Assembly: GCA_051747385.1 (NCBI GenBank)
Contig: JBNJGB010000010.1
Location: 124,001-188,000 of the forward strand
Length of the DNA stretch: 64,000 nt
From: JBNJGB01 sp051747385
GTDB lineage: Bacteria; Myxococcota_A; UBA9042; PHBI01; JACKFB01
Direction of reading: 5' to 3'
Shown here: piece by piece, positions 25,014 through 34,681 of the stretch
Layout of the letters: each line of letters starts with the position of its first letter
Position numbering within the stretch: the first letter of the stretch is position 1
Translations under genes and position numbers: made by a program
Notes under the pieces: model-generated
Seen by the model: only the letters and a program-made list of their open reading frames with translations
Databases searched by the model: none
Told to the model about the DNA's origin: nothing

Positions 25014-27155
25014 ATGACCCATCTTGCGTTCCGGCTCGCCGTCTCGTCGAGCATCGTCACGACCCTGCTCCTCTCCCACGCCCACGCCGCAGCCGCGTCC
25101 CCCCGCGTGCAGGCGATCGATCCCGGAGACGTGCGGGACGTGGAGGCGAGCCACGCAGGCTCCGAGGGCGCGGCCTCCCAGGTGACCGACGGATACCTGT
25201 ACACGGCATGGCACGCGGGTCCCGGACGCGCCGTGGGCGAGAGCGTGACGCTCCGATTCGGGGCCACCCGCTACGTCACCCGGCTGGACGTGCTCCCGGG
25301 ACACGGCCGCAACAACATCAGCTTCCAGCGGCACGCCCGGCCCGCCGAGGTCACGGTGAAGTGGGACGGCGGCAGCCAGCGCTTCACGCTGGAGGATCGA
25401 CGAAAGACCCAGCGGCTGGAGCTGTCGGGGCTGGCGCGGACCCGCTCGCTCACCGTCACGGTCGAGGCGATCCACGGCCGCGCCGCCGCCGGGGTCGCGC
25501 TGTCCGAGATCGTCGCCTTCGAGCCCCAGGACGTCCTGGGCGTCCACCCGGATCTGCGCGAGCGCATCCGCGACGAGGTGGCGGCCCTGGGTCGTCCCGC
25601 GGACGCTGAGGAGGCCATGCGGCGCATCGTCTCCTACGGCCGCCCGGCCATCCCCTGGCTGCGCGATCGCCTCGCCCAGGACGACCCCGGCCCCGGCGGC
25701 CCGATGGCCCTGCGGACCGTCTACGCCATGGACCGCGCGGTGGCGCGTGACGTCGCCCGGGACATGCTCCTCGAGGGCACGCCCCAGCGGGTGGTCGCCG
25801 CCCTGAAGGTCGTGGCCGAGGAGGACGCCGCCACCCAGGCCGACGCGCTCTTCCACGTGGCGAAGCGCTACGAGCAGCGGATCCCCGAGCTGGCCGCCGC
25901 CGCCCTGGACGCCCTGGCCACCGCCGGGGACGAGCGCGCCCTCCCCCTCCTGGACCGGGCGCTGGCCTCCGGCGATCCCAAGCGCGTCTCCGTGGCCGTC
26001 GTCGGCCTCCCCCACTTCGGAGACGCGGGCCGCGCCGTGCTGGGCCGCCACCTGGAGGACGGCGACGAGCCCGTGCGCCTGTCCGCCCTCGCCAGCCTCG
26101 GCTCCTTCGGCGGCGATCCGGAGGCCATCGCGCTGGCCGGACGCTACGCCGAGCACCCGTCCGCGCGGACCCGCATGGCCGCCGTGAAGGCCCTCGGCCG
26201 CCTGGAGGGCCCCCACGCCCGCGCCGAGCTGGGCCGCCTCCTGGACGGCGACGACGACGCCGTGCGCCGCGCCGCCCTCCCCGCCCTGGTCCGCCACGGC
26301 GAGGCCGCCATGCCGCTGCTCCGTCCCGTCCTCGCAGAGGCCGGCGAGGACATGCGGGCGCGGGCCTTCGACGAGCTCGGGAACATCCGCACCGACAGCG
26401 TGCGCGAGATCCTGGTGGAGGAGGTGGTCGCCGAGATCCACCCGGCCTGGCACCGGCACGCCGTGCGCGCCCTGGCCGGCCAGGGACGCGCCGGCGTCGA
26501 TCGAATGCTCGGCTGGGTGGACGACAATCCGTCCCTCGCCCGGCGCGCGGCGCCCTTCCTGGAGCGGGTCGCCGACACCGCCGCCCCGGCCGCCGCCGAG
26601 ATGCTGGCCGCCATGGGCCCGGATCGGCGCCTGGACGAGGCCCGCGGCGTACTGCTCGAGACCATCCGCCACGCCGGCTACGCCGCGGCGGCCCCGGAGG
26701 TCGCCGCGTTGTACCGGGACATGGCCACCTCGGATCGCGTGCGCCGGCAGGCCATGGAGACCCTGGGACACCTGGACACACCGGAGTCCCGCGACCTGGT
26801 CATCGAGGAGATGCAGAGCCCCAACGTCCAGCTCGCCGCCCTGGCCCGGCAGGCCGCCGGGCGGCTCGGTGACGAGCGCGCCATCGCGCCGCTCATGGAG
26901 ATGCTGGAGTCCCGCGAGGTCCGCGACTGGCCAGCCGACGCCGTCCAGGCCCTGGGCGCCCTGCGCGCCGAGGAGGCCCTCCCCCTGTTCCGGCGCCAGG
27001 TCCCGAACGCCGCGCGCGGCGTCAAGCTCGCCATCCTGCGAGCCTGCGAGCGCATCGGCGGCCGCACCGCCATCCGCATCCTCGTGGACGCGAGCGTGAG
27101 CAAGGACGTCGTCGTCTCCCGCACGGCCCAGAACCTCCTCGGGGACCGCCGGTAG
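25014..27155 (+). CDS. Exported HEAT-repeat protein with discoidin-like N-terminal domain
   Basis: A 713-residue product with a signal peptide (cleavage near HAAAAS, about residue 28); the ATG follows GGGGAGG. Residues 30-172 look like a galactose-binding/F5-8 type C-like beta sandwich (VTDGYLYTAWHAGPG, VTLRFGATRYVTRLDVLPG, VALSEIVAF), the type found in extracellular glycan-binding modules. From about 180 to the end are some 15 HEAT-like helical pairs, for example RMAAVKALGRLEGPHARAEL and VRLSALASLGSFGGDPEAIA. It probably scaffolds protein or glycan contacts in the periplasm or on the surface. Partner unknown. Confidence 0.75.
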   Translation: MTHLAFRLAVSSSIVTTLLLSHAHAAAASPRVQAIDPGDVRDVEASHAGSEGAASQVTDGYLYTAWHAGPGRAVGESVTLRFGATRYVTRLDVLPGHGRNNISFQRHARPAEVTVKWDGGSQRFTLEDRRKTQRLELSGLARTRSLTVTVEAIHGRAAAGVALSEIVAFEPQDVLGVHPDLRERIRDEVAALGRPADAEEAMRRIVSYGRPAIPWLRDRLAQDDPGPGGPMALRTVYAMDRAVARDVARDMLLEGTPQRVVAALKVVAEEDAATQADALFHVAKRYEQRIPELAAAALDALATAGDERALPLLDRALASGDPKRVSVAVVGLPHFGDAGRAVLGRHLEDGDEPVRLSALASLGSFGGDPEAIALAGRYAEHPSARTRMAAVKALGRLEGPHARAELGRLLDGDDDAVRRAALPALVRHGEAAMPLLRPVLAEAGEDMRARAFDELGNIRTDSVREILVEEVVAEIHPAWHRHAVRALAGQGRAGVDRMLGWVDDNPSLARRAAPFLERVADTAAPAAAEMLAAMGPDRRLDEARGVLLETIRHAGYAAAAPEVAALYRDMATSDRVRRQAMETLGHLDTPESRDLVIEEMQSPNVQLAALARQAAGRLGDERAIAPLMEMLESREVRDWPADAVQALGALRAEEALPLFRRQVPNAARGVKLAILRACERIGGRTAIRILVDASVSKDVVVSRTAQNLLGDRR

Positions 27156-27209
27156 TCCGGAGCGCGGTGCGCTTGGCACCCGCCCGGTCTGCGGGGTAGA
27201 AACGGGGCC

Positions 27210-28376
27210 ATGCCATCGTTCCCCGACGTCTCGTCGACCACCGAGAGCCTCGTCGCCAACGTGTACACGCCCCTGTCCGGGCGGATCGCGAGGCACGAGG
27301 GCCCCATGTACCGCCTGCAGATCGGCGACACCTGGCTGGACCCGCTCCCGGCGGCCCGGGCCGAGGCCATCCGGAGCGCGGACCACCCCGGGCTGCACCG
27401 CTACGCGCCGGTCCAGGGCGAGCCCGCGCTGCTGGACGCCGTCGTGGAGCGCCTGGCCGAGCGGACCGGCATCACGGTCCCGCGCGAGGCCGTGCAGGTG
27501 ACCCAGGGGGCCACGTCGGGGCTGGCCGTGCTGTGCCAGGCCGTCCTCGACCCGGGCGACGAGGTGCTGCTGCCGTCGCCGTACTGGCCGCTCATCCGGG
27601 GCATCATCGCGGGCCGGGGCGGAGAGCCGGTCGAGATCCCCACGTGGACCCGCCTGGACGACCCGGACTTCGACCTGGAGGCCGCCCTGGAGGCGGCCGT
27701 GACGCCCCGCACGGCGGCGGTCTACGTCAACTCGCCCCACAACCCGACCGGGCGGGTGCTCGACGAGGCGCAGACGGCCGCGATCGCACGCGTGGCCGAG
27801 AGGCACGGCCTGTGGATCCTCTCCGACGAGGTCTACGAGGACCTCTGGTACGGCGACGAGGCGCCGAGGCCCTTCTGGGCGCACCCGGACGTGCGGGGCC
27901 GCTGCCTGGCGGCCCACAGCCTGTCCAAGGCCTACGGGCTGGCCGGCGCGCGGATCGGCTGGGTGCACGGCCCGGCCGACGCCATGCGGGTCGTCCAGAG
28001 CGTCCACACCTTCCAGGCCTACTGCGCCGCCCGTCCCATGCAGCTCGCCGGGGTGCAGGCCCTCCGCGGCGGCGACGCGTGGCTGGCCCGGGCGCGCGGC
28101 GCCTATCGGGACGCCGGCAGAAAGGCGGCCGAGGTCGTCGGACAGCCCGCGCCCGAGGGCGGCACGTTCCTGTTCTTCGACGCCTCGCCCTGGCTGGAGG
28201 AGGGAGCGGATGCGACGCCCTTCCTCGCGCGTTGCATCGACGAGGGCCTCGTGCTCACCCACGGCCGCGCAAGCGGTCGCGCCTACGGCTCCTGGGTGAG
28301 GTTGTGCTACACGGCCGTCCCCCCCGACGACCTGGACGCGGCCCTGGAGGGCCTCCGGCGGGTCGTCGGCACCTGA
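27210..28376 (+). CDS. PLP-dependent aminotransferase, class I/II
   Basis: A 388-residue fold-type I enzyme. The PLP-lysine is Lys240 in SLSKAYGLAGARIGW. Other landmarks are TQGATSGLAVL (cofactor phosphate), YVNSPHNPTGRVL with the Asn contact, and LSDEVYEDLWY with the Asp binding the pyridine nitrogen. It resembles aspartate/aromatic aminotransferases of the I-gamma type; substrate specificity cannot be read. Length is normal. The next gene starts 21 bases downstream on the same strand. Confidence 0.88.
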   Translation: MPSFPDVSSTTESLVANVYTPLSGRIARHEGPMYRLQIGDTWLDPLPAARAEAIRSADHPGLHRYAPVQGEPALLDAVVERLAERTGITVPREAVQVTQGATSGLAVLCQAVLDPGDEVLLPSPYWPLIRGIIAGRGGEPVEIPTWTRLDDPDFDLEAALEAAVTPRTAAVYVNSPHNPTGRVLDEAQTAAIARVAERHGLWILSDEVYEDLWYGDEAPRPFWAHPDVRGRCLAAHSLSKAYGLAGARIGWVHGPADAMRVVQSVHTFQAYCAARPMQLAGVQALRGGDAWLARARGAYRDAGRKAAEVVGQPAPEGGTFLFFDASPWLEEGADATPFLARCIDEGLVLTHGRASGRAYGSWVRLCYTAVPPDDLDAALEGLRRVVGT

Positions 28377-28397
28377 ACGAGCGACGAGGGAGATCCC

Positions 28398-29021
28398 ATG
28401 CGAACCGCCCTGTTGACCACCCTGCTCCTGGGCGCGCTCGCCGCGCCCGCCACGGCCGCCCCGAAGCCCGACGCCCGTCAGTTCCCCTTCCAGGAGGTCC
28501 AGACGGACGGCCTGGAGGGGGACCGCGCCATCCTGCGCGACGAGGAGGTGTACGGGGCGCCCTGCTTCTTCGAGCCGAAGGCGTTGCACGACACCACGGT
28601 CTTCGCGATCCTCGTGGAGATCGAGGACGCGAAGCAGACGGCCTACGTGGGCGGCGTGGACACGGCGCTGGCGCCCCTGGACCTCACCCCGCTCCGTGAC
28701 GAGGGGGGGCCGGTCCTGGACGTGGAGGGCGCGCGGATCTCGTGCGTACACATCCCGTCGAGCCGGCGCTACGGGGCGGTCGTCCTGCCCTACACCATCG
28801 AGGGCAAGGGCCGGACGCGCTACGCCGTCGTCCGCATCACGCTCCGGGGAGAGCACGCGCCGGAGGCGGTCATCGTCGGCACCTATCCCGGCCGGCGCCA
28901 CGCCGTCCGCCAGGCGGCCGGCGCCATCCCGCGCTTCGACAACCGGCTGCCCGCCGGGTGGAAGTCCTTCCTGGTGGAGGGCGGCCGGGAGTTCTGCCTC
29001 GCCGAGGACTGCCCCGAGTAG
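28398..29021 (+). CDS. Exported protein, unknown function
   Basis: A 207-residue product with a clean signal peptide (cleavage after ATAA, about residue 20). The mature protein is predicted mainly beta, with cysteines at APCFFEP, RISCVHI and REFCLAEDCPE that could form disulfides. A good GAGGGAG site precedes the ATG at 28398. It follows the aminotransferase by 21 bases and is convergent with the RND gene 19 bases on. No family recognised. Confidence 0.65.
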   Translation: MRTALLTTLLLGALAAPATAAPKPDARQFPFQEVQTDGLEGDRAILRDEEVYGAPCFFEPKALHDTTVFAILVEIEDAKQTAYVGGVDTALAPLDLTPLRDEGGPVLDVEGARISCVHIPSSRRYGAVVLPYTIEGKGRTRYAVVRITLRGEHAPEAVIVGTYPGRRHAVRQAAGAIPRFDNRLPAGWKSFLVEGGREFCLAEDCPE

Positions 29022-29040
29022 CCATCCGCCCCGGCGCGCT

Positions 29041-31470
29041 CTACTCGGCCGGCTTGCGCAGCCCGAGGGAGGCCAGGGACAGCGTCAGGGCCACGCACGT
29101 CACGAAGATGACCAGGATGCCGACCACGGCCACCCAGCCGATGGTGCGCAGGCCCTCGTTCGAGATCACGGTCATCCCGAAGAACCCCGCGGCCGTGGTC
29201 AGCGACGAGATGGCCGCGGCGCCGCCGGTCGTGCGGAGGACCAGCCAGAGATCGTCGCCCTCCTCCCGGATCCGGTGGACCAGGTGGATGGAGGTGTCCA
29301 CGCCGATCCCCAGGATGGTCGGCAGGACCACCACGTTGAACAGGTTCAGCTGGATGCCCAGGAGCACCAGCGTCCCCAGGAAGAGGACGAATCCGATGGC
29401 CAGGGGGACGAAGGCCAGCAGCAGATCCCGCAGATCCCGCAGATCCACCAACAGCAGGAGCAGGACCACCAGCGCGGCCAGCCCCACGGCCCAGGGCCCC
29501 TCCTCGCGCACGATCTGATACGCGTCCCCGGAGATGTAGTAGCTGGCTGTCGAGTGGTAGACTCGTCCATCCACCTCGACCGTGCCGACGGCGTCCTGGA
29601 TCCGCAGCACGTGCTTCGCGTCGGACTTGCCGCCCTGGGTGTACAGGAGCACGTAGCGGCCGAGGTTGCCCTCGGTGTCGGTGAACTTCTCCTTCACCCA
29701 CTCCGGGAGATCGTCGACGCCGAACCGCTCGGCGTGCAGGTACTCCATCAGCCGATCCGCGTCCTCCTTCTGCTGCCCCTCGAACAGGGCGTACTTCATC
29801 TTCAGCTTCCGGCGGATCTCGCGGATCAGCTCGAGCTTGTCCTCCTGGCGGTCGGGCACGAACGTCCAGATGGACAGGACGTCCTCGAGGATCCGGTGGT
29901 CCGCCGCGTACCCGTCCATCTTCCGGTGGACCTTGCGCGCGTCCTCGCGGTCGTCCGCGATGACGAGCGCCGGGCTCGGGGCGCGGGTCTCCGCCTCGCG
30001 CCGGTACTTCTTCCGGAGGCCCGACGTCTCGCGGGAGACCTCGGTCTTCATCTTGCTCATGTCTGACTCGAAGGCGAGGCGATCGAGCTGGGTCGCGGCG
30101 AGGCCCGTCAGCCCCACGAAGCCCACGAGCACCGCCAGGGCGAGCCTCCGGCCGGGGCCGCCCGGCCCGCGCTGCCTCGAGTGTCGCCGCCGGGGGCGCC
30201 GGCGCATGTGGTGCATGGCCATGGCCAGCGGGGGCATCGTCACGTACACGGCGAGGAGGCAGAGCAGCACGCCGGCCGCCGCGATGGCGCCGAACTGGCT
30301 GAAGCCGCGGAAGTCGAAGACCGTCAGGGCCAGGAAGGTGGAGGTGGTCGTCAGGGCGGCCGCCACCATGGCCCGGCCGAGGCCGGCGAGCGCCCGGGGC
30401 AGCGCCTGGTCCAGGGGCAGGCCCGTGGCGTGCTCCTCGTCCGCCCGGCTGCCGGCGTGCACGGCGAAGTCGATGCCCAGCCCCAGGAGGATGGCGAAGA
30501 TGAAGGCCGTGATGAGGTTCAGGTAGCCGATGGCGAGGCGGGCGAAGAGGAGCGTCCACGCGATGCCCACCGCCAGGGGCAGGAGCACCAGCACGACGGC
30601 CCGGAAGCGCCGGAACCAGAGCACCAGGATGATGGTGATGAGGGCGATGGCCAGGGCGCTCGCGCGGGTGAGGTCGCCGGAGATCTGGTCCACGGCCGCG
30701 GTGAGCTGGGTGTAGTCCCCCTCCACCGCCGTCGAGAGACCGCGCCCGGCGTACTCCTCCTCCACCCGGGAGAGCAGCCCGCGCACCCGCTCCATGAGCG
30801 CCTTGGTGTGCTTCACGTCCGCGGGCTTGAACCGCGGATAGGCCTTCACGGCGATGACCTCGCCGTCCGGGCTCTCGAAGTACTCGGACAGGTCCTGGGC
30901 CTCGTAGCGGCCCCGCAGCTCCGCCTCGGTCGGAAGGCGGCTCTCCTCCCCGTCCGCGGCCTCGTCGCCGGGCGCCGGCTCCGGCTCCTCGTCGAGCTCG
31001 AAGCCCGTGTCGAGGCGCATCTCCCCGGACACGGCGTCCTTGATCGCCTCGTCCACCTCGTCGTGGAGCTCTCGCAGGTCCTCCATGGGCAGGAACAGGA
31101 GGGCGTTGTCCTCGAAGAACGAGACGTCCCGCCGGAACTCGACGCCCCGGACGGAGTCCCAGCCCTCCAGCGTCCCGGCGATCTCCGCCCCGACCTCGCG
31201 GTTCAGCGCCCGATCCGGGCTCCCGATGAGGATCTGCAGCTCGGAGCGCGAACCCAGGACCTCCCGCGCCCGCATGGCACGGACGACGTTCGGGCTGTCC
31301 TCGGGGAAGAGGTCCTCCATGTCGCTGCGGATGGGGATGTCCTTGCCCCACACCGCCGCCCCGCCCGCGAGCGTCAGCACGATGCCCAGAGCCACCCAGG
31401 GGCGCCCCACGAGCCGCCCGACGAGGCTCTCGATGGCGGAGGCGATGCGCGCCGCGAGGTTCATGCTCAT
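29041..31470 (-). CDS. RND-superfamily exporter (MMPL/HpnN type)
   Basis: An 809-residue inner-membrane protein with the duplicated RND layout. A first transmembrane helix (about 25-45) precedes a periplasmic domain, then five helices (about 265-420). A second helix near 450, a second periplasmic domain and five more helices (about 655-805) follow. Signature stretches are LLGLGIDFAVHAGSR and its duplicate LPTILGIGVDTSIHLVHR, with the buried Asp of the proton relay. Relatives carry lipids, hopanoids or siderophores. Its start overlaps the glycosyltransferase stop by 4 bases (31467-31470), so export may concern a glycoconjugate or glycolipid. Confidence 0.85.
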   Translation of the reverse strand: MSMNLAARIASAIESLVGRLVGRPWVALGIVLTLAGGAAVWGKDIPIRSDMEDLFPEDSPNVVRAMRAREVLGSRSELQILIGSPDRALNREVGAEIAGTLEGWDSVRGVEFRRDVSFFEDNALLFLPMEDLRELHDEVDEAIKDAVSGEMRLDTGFELDEEPEPAPGDEAADGEESRLPTEAELRGRYEAQDLSEYFESPDGEVIAVKAYPRFKPADVKHTKALMERVRGLLSRVEEEYAGRGLSTAVEGDYTQLTAAVDQISGDLTRASALAIALITIILVLWFRRFRAVVLVLLPLAVGIAWTLLFARLAIGYLNLITAFIFAILLGLGIDFAVHAGSRADEEHATGLPLDQALPRALAGLGRAMVAAALTTTSTFLALTVFDFRGFSQFGAIAAAGVLLCLLAVYVTMPPLAMAMHHMRRRPRRRHSRQRGPGGPGRRLALAVLVGFVGLTGLAATQLDRLAFESDMSKMKTEVSRETSGLRKKYRREAETRAPSPALVIADDREDARKVHRKMDGYAADHRILEDVLSIWTFVPDRQEDKLELIREIRRKLKMKYALFEGQQKEDADRLMEYLHAERFGVDDLPEWVKEKFTDTEGNLGRYVLLYTQGGKSDAKHVLRIQDAVGTVEVDGRVYHSTASYYISGDAYQIVREEGPWAVGLAALVVLLLLLVDLRDLRDLLLAFVPLAIGFVLFLGTLVLLGIQLNLFNVVVLPTILGIGVDTSIHLVHRIREEGDDLWLVLRTTGGAAAISSLTTAAGFFGMTVISNEGLRTIGWVAVVGILVIFVTCVALTLSLASLGLRKPAE

Positions 31471-32636
31471 CGCCCCCGCTCCGCCGCGAGTCGCCCGTAC
31501 AGGTCGAACAGCATCCGGAAGTGGTCGTCCATGGTGCCGATCTTCTCGGCCGCCGCCCTTGCGCAGCCGGCCGCCAGCCCGTCGCGCGGACGATCCATCA
31601 TCCGCTCGATGGCACGCGTGCAGGCCGGGGCGTCACCCGGCGGATAGGTCTCCGCGTAGTCCGGCGCCGCGAGGTCGGCCGCCCCGCCCACGTCCGGGAC
31701 GATCACCGGCAGCCCGGAGCAGATCCCCTCCGCGACGACGAGGCCGTAGGTCTCGGCGGCCGAGCCGTGCAGCATGGCGTCCGCGCTCGCCAGCACGCCG
31801 GCGAGCTCGTCTCGATCCTTCGTATAGCCCGCCAGGTGGACCTGCGGGATCTTCGCAGCCTTGCGAACGAGCCAAGGCCGGAGCGGGCCGTCGCCGTAGA
31901 CGACGAGGCCGGCGGGGCGCCGCCCGCCCAGCTCCTCCACGGCCCGGAGCAGCGTGCCGAGGCGCTTCTCCGGGTGATAGCGGCTGACCGTGACCATGAG
32001 GAAGGCGTCCTCCGGCAGGCCGCAGCGGGCCAGCAGCCTCCGGCGCACCTCGGGATCGCGCCGCGACGGGGAGAACTGCGCCTTGTCGATGCCGAAGGGC
32101 ACGGCCTCGGGCCGCTGGAGCCCGAACCGGCGGAGCTTGTCGGCCAGCCAGTGGCCCGACACGACCGTCGCGTCGAAGTGCCCGCTCAGCTTGCGGAGAT
32201 AGGCCCAGTACCAGCCGAACATCCGGTCCACGCGGTCCACGCCCAGGGCACTCCCCAGGAAGGTCTGCGGATACACGGCCACGGGATCCTGGTGGAAGAT
32301 GAAGGTCTTGGCGGCCGGCCCGCCCCAGCGGGCCGCGAACCACCCGCCGCTCCAGGGCGACGAGCCCTCCACGACGTCGGGCTGCTCTCGATCGAGGATC
32401 CGGTGGACGGCCTTCTCGTTCCACAGGATGTAGTAGCGCGGATCGGGCGGCAGCGGCGGACCCTTCACCCACACGATCCGGCCGCCGAGGCGCTCCTCCT
32501 CCCCGTCCTGCGGACCCGGCGCGACGACCACCACCTCGTGGCCGGCCTCGCGACCCGCCTCGAGCTTCTGGTGGATGTACGTCCGCACGCCGCCGCCCTG
32601 CTCGGCGTAGAACTCCGCGACGTCGACGATCTTCAT
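31467..32636 (-). CDS. Glycosyltransferase, GT4 type
   Basis: A 389-residue GT-B fold enzyme. The N-terminal half has the Gly-rich acceptor loop GGGVRTYIHQK. The C-terminal half has the donor-site motifs TVSRYHPEKRLGTLLRAVEE and ETYGLVVAEGICSGLPVIVP, the E-x7-E motif of retaining GT4 enzymes. It would transfer a sugar from a nucleotide donor to an unknown acceptor at the inner face of the membrane. It is first in a two-gene operon with the RND exporter and divergent from a second GT4 gene, across a region holding an 18-bp palindrome. Confidence 0.88.
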   Translation of the reverse strand: MKIVDVAEFYAEQGGGVRTYIHQKLEAGREAGHEVVVVAPGPQDGEEERLGGRIVWVKGPPLPPDPRYYILWNEKAVHRILDREQPDVVEGSSPWSGGWFAARWGGPAAKTFIFHQDPVAVYPQTFLGSALGVDRVDRMFGWYWAYLRKLSGHFDATVVSGHWLADKLRRFGLQRPEAVPFGIDKAQFSPSRRDPEVRRRLLARCGLPEDAFLMVTVSRYHPEKRLGTLLRAVEELGGRRPAGLVVYGDGPLRPWLVRKAAKIPQVHLAGYTKDRDELAGVLASADAMLHGSAAETYGLVVAEGICSGLPVIVPDVGGAADLAAPDYAETYPPGDAPACTRAIERMMDRPRDGLAAGCARAAAEKIGTMDDHFRMLFDLYGRLAAERGR

Positions 32637-32720
32637 GGGCCCTCCGGCTCCGGGGATCGGACGCCGTCATGCCACCGCGCCGCCCTGCCTGCAACATCGG
32701 CACACTCGCCCGACCGTGAC

Positions 32721-32738
32721 TGGAGTAGCGCTACTCCA
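32721..32738. promoter_or_regulatory. 18-bp perfect palindrome, candidate operator
   Basis: TGGAGTAGCGCTACTCCA is perfectly self-complementary. It lies near the centre of the 271-bp divergent intergenic region between two glycosyltransferase genes, 85 bases from one start and 170 from the other. A half-site-like TTACTCCA follows at about 32764-32771. The position suggests a dimeric repressor or activator site controlling both directions. Confidence 0.5.
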
Positions 32739-32907
32739 CCCGCCGCCCCGACATGGTGCCCTCTTACTCCAACTCTGCGGCATCTCACGGAAACCGGCCG
32801 GAGAATACTTGCGCTCCGGCGGGGATCCTGCGACAAGCGCGCCGTCGAAGTCGCGGTGGTCCGCCCCTTGCATGCGGGCCGGGCGGCAGAAGTGGACGGA
32901 GGTCATC

Positions 32908-34329
32908 GTGCGCGTAGGCATTCTCACCGAGTACCCCTCCCCGGCGGTCCAGTCCGGGCCGGCCATCCACACGCGGTTCCTGTCCGAGGGGCTGGAGCGT
33001 CGCGGACACGACGTGGTCCTCATGGGCCCGGACACCACGGGGGACGCGCCCGTCGAGGGCATCGAGACGCACCTGTATCGCTCCTTCGGATATCCGACGC
33101 ATCCGAAGGTGAAGGTCGCCATGCCCGTGCGCCCGGGCCACCTCTGGAACGCGCCGGACGTGGACGTCATCCACTCGCAGACCAACACCCACATGGTCCA
33201 CTACGCGAACTGGATGCGGGAGATGCGGCAGGTCCCGGTGCTGAACACCCACACGATCCACCTGCCCACGCACTGCCACTTCCTCGTCTCGGACAGCCTG
33301 TGGCGCAAGCCGGCGGTGAAGCGCATCCTCCGCGACAACGCCGAGGCGATGGAGCGCAACTTCGCGAACATGTACAACATGGGCGACGCCCTCATCGTCC
33401 AGAACCGCTTCTACGTGGACTACTGGCGTGAGCGCGGCGTCACCGTGCCCATCCACGTGGTCGGCCGGCCCATCGATCCGAGCAAGTTCTCGGCGCAGCC
33501 GGGGCCCGACCCCTATCCGCGCCACTTCCGCGCCGGGAAGCGCCTCCTGGTGGTCTGCCGCCACGACCGGGAGAAGAGCCTCGACCACCTGATCCGCATC
33601 TTCCAGCGCGAGATCGCGCCGTCCGACCCCGAGGTCACCCTGACCCTGGTGGGCGACGGGCACGATCACGCCAACCTGGTGGCCCAGGCCGAGCGCGGCC
33701 CCCACGCCGATCGGATCCACTTCCCCGGAGAGTCGAGCCACGACACCCTCGTCGACTGGTACGCCCACGGCGACATCTTCGTGTACACCTCGGTGTCCGA
33801 GACGTTCGGGAACGTGGTGAACGAGGCCCTGTGGTGCGGCCTGCCGGTCGTCGGCCTCGATGACCGCATGGGCGTCGCGCATCAGCTCGCGGACGGCGTC
33901 AACGGGTTCCTGGTCCAGCCCAACCGCGGCGACACGGACCAGCGGTTCGCCGCGGCGGCCCTGCGACTGGTCCGAAGCGAGACCCTGCGCCAGAAGATGG
34001 GCGAGGAGGGGGCCAACCTGAGCCGCTGCTCCTCGCACCCCGACGTGGTCCTGCGCCGCTTCGAGCTCATCTACGGCGAGGCGCGGGATCACGCCCGGCG
34101 CGCCGTGCCCGTGCCCCTGTCGGAGCGCAGCCGCCTGGCCCAGGCCCGCCGCTTCGCCTTCCACATGAGCCGGTGGGCGTGGTGGAACGGCCTGCTCCTC
34201 AGCATCGCCCACACGGCGACCCGCCTGGGGGCCGCCCGCCAGGCCGAGGCCAGCCAGCACGAGGCCGTGACCCGGCAGCGCACGGAGCGTCGGATCCCGA
34301 TGGCCCAGGAGCAGCGCTCCGCCGCGTAG
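32908..34329 (+). CDS. Glycosyltransferase, GT4 type (diacylglycerol- or polysaccharide-type)
   Basis: A 473-residue GT-B enzyme from a GTG with GGAGG close upstream. The N-terminus ILTEYPSPAVQSGPAIHTRF is typical of GT4 acceptor loops. YRSFGYPTHPKVKVAMP and VDVIHSQTNTHMVHYANWM resemble the diacylglycerol glucosyltransferase and PimB-like groups. The donor motif is VVCRHDREKSLDHLI with SETFGNVVNEALWCGLPVV. The last 80 residues contain an amphipathic helix (WAWWNGLLLSIAHTATRLG) that could bind the membrane. It is divergent from the other GT4 gene; both may act on the same glycolipid, whose identity is unknown. Confidence 0.85.
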   Translation: MRVGILTEYPSPAVQSGPAIHTRFLSEGLERRGHDVVLMGPDTTGDAPVEGIETHLYRSFGYPTHPKVKVAMPVRPGHLWNAPDVDVIHSQTNTHMVHYANWMREMRQVPVLNTHTIHLPTHCHFLVSDSLWRKPAVKRILRDNAEAMERNFANMYNMGDALIVQNRFYVDYWRERGVTVPIHVVGRPIDPSKFSAQPGPDPYPRHFRAGKRLLVVCRHDREKSLDHLIRIFQREIAPSDPEVTLTLVGDGHDHANLVAQAERGPHADRIHFPGESSHDTLVDWYAHGDIFVYTSVSETFGNVVNEALWCGLPVVGLDDRMGVAHQLADGVNGFLVQPNRGDTDQRFAAAALRLVRSETLRQKMGEEGANLSRCSSHPDVVLRRFELIYGEARDHARRAVPVPLSERSRLAQARRFAFHMSRWAWWNGLLLSIAHTATRLGAARQAEASQHEAVTRQRTERRIPMAQEQRSAA

Positions 34330-34338
34330 TAGCCGGGG

Positions 34339-34373
34339 CTCGCGCCAAGGCGCAAAGCCGCGCAGGCACGGAG
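34339..34373. repeat. CGCCAAGGCGCAAAGCC-type intergenic repeat
   Basis: A tract like those at 12891-12926 and 53075-53221, lying just after the glycosyltransferase stop. Confidence 0.5.
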
Positions 34374-34392
34374 AGCGTGGGGGGATGCAGTA

Positions 34393-34641
34393 GGAGCGCC
34401 GTCTCCGGCGGTCAGCAGACCACACGCCGCCGGGGACGACGGCGCTCCACCCCGGATCCGCTGACCGGGCCGAGCACCGAGCGCGCCGAGGCGGGTCCAG
34501 GTGCAAGGGAACGTGGCCTGTTCGCGCGGAGGGATGGCTGAGCTACCTCGAGCACGAATCGGTGACGGTGACGCAGCGGATGTCCCAGCCGGAGCCGCTC
34601 TTTCAGGCAAGGGCAAGGGCAAGGGCAAGGGCAAGGGCACG
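34393..34641. mobile_element. Composite intergenic element: hairpin, B core and hexamer array
   Basis: Three adjoining blocks. (1) A long hairpin, GGAGCGCCGTC (34393-34403) pairing exactly with 34438-34448. (2) 34467-34573, closely matching in inverted order the core of the element at 10691-10796. (3) 34574-34641, matching part of the element at 9806-10045 and including six hexamers. It occupies most of the 352-bp gap upstream of argC; its last base is 40 bases before the argC start, so it may supply or disturb the promoter. No flanking direct repeat was convincing. Confidence 0.55.
34606..34641 (+). repeat. GGCAAG hexamer array upstream of argC
   Basis: Five GGCAAG and one GGCACG in tandem, preceded by CTCTTTCA as in the array at 9844-9873. 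Confidence 0.85.
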
Positions 34642-34681
34642 GTGGGGGACTCCCGGCCGGGAGGCGTGATATACGGGCCCC

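Noticed and set aside
34377..34650. Target duplication around the composite element upstream of argC
   Set aside because: Only a G-rich near-match (GTGGGGGGA versus GTGGGGGAC) could be found and the ends are not inverted, so chance is likely.
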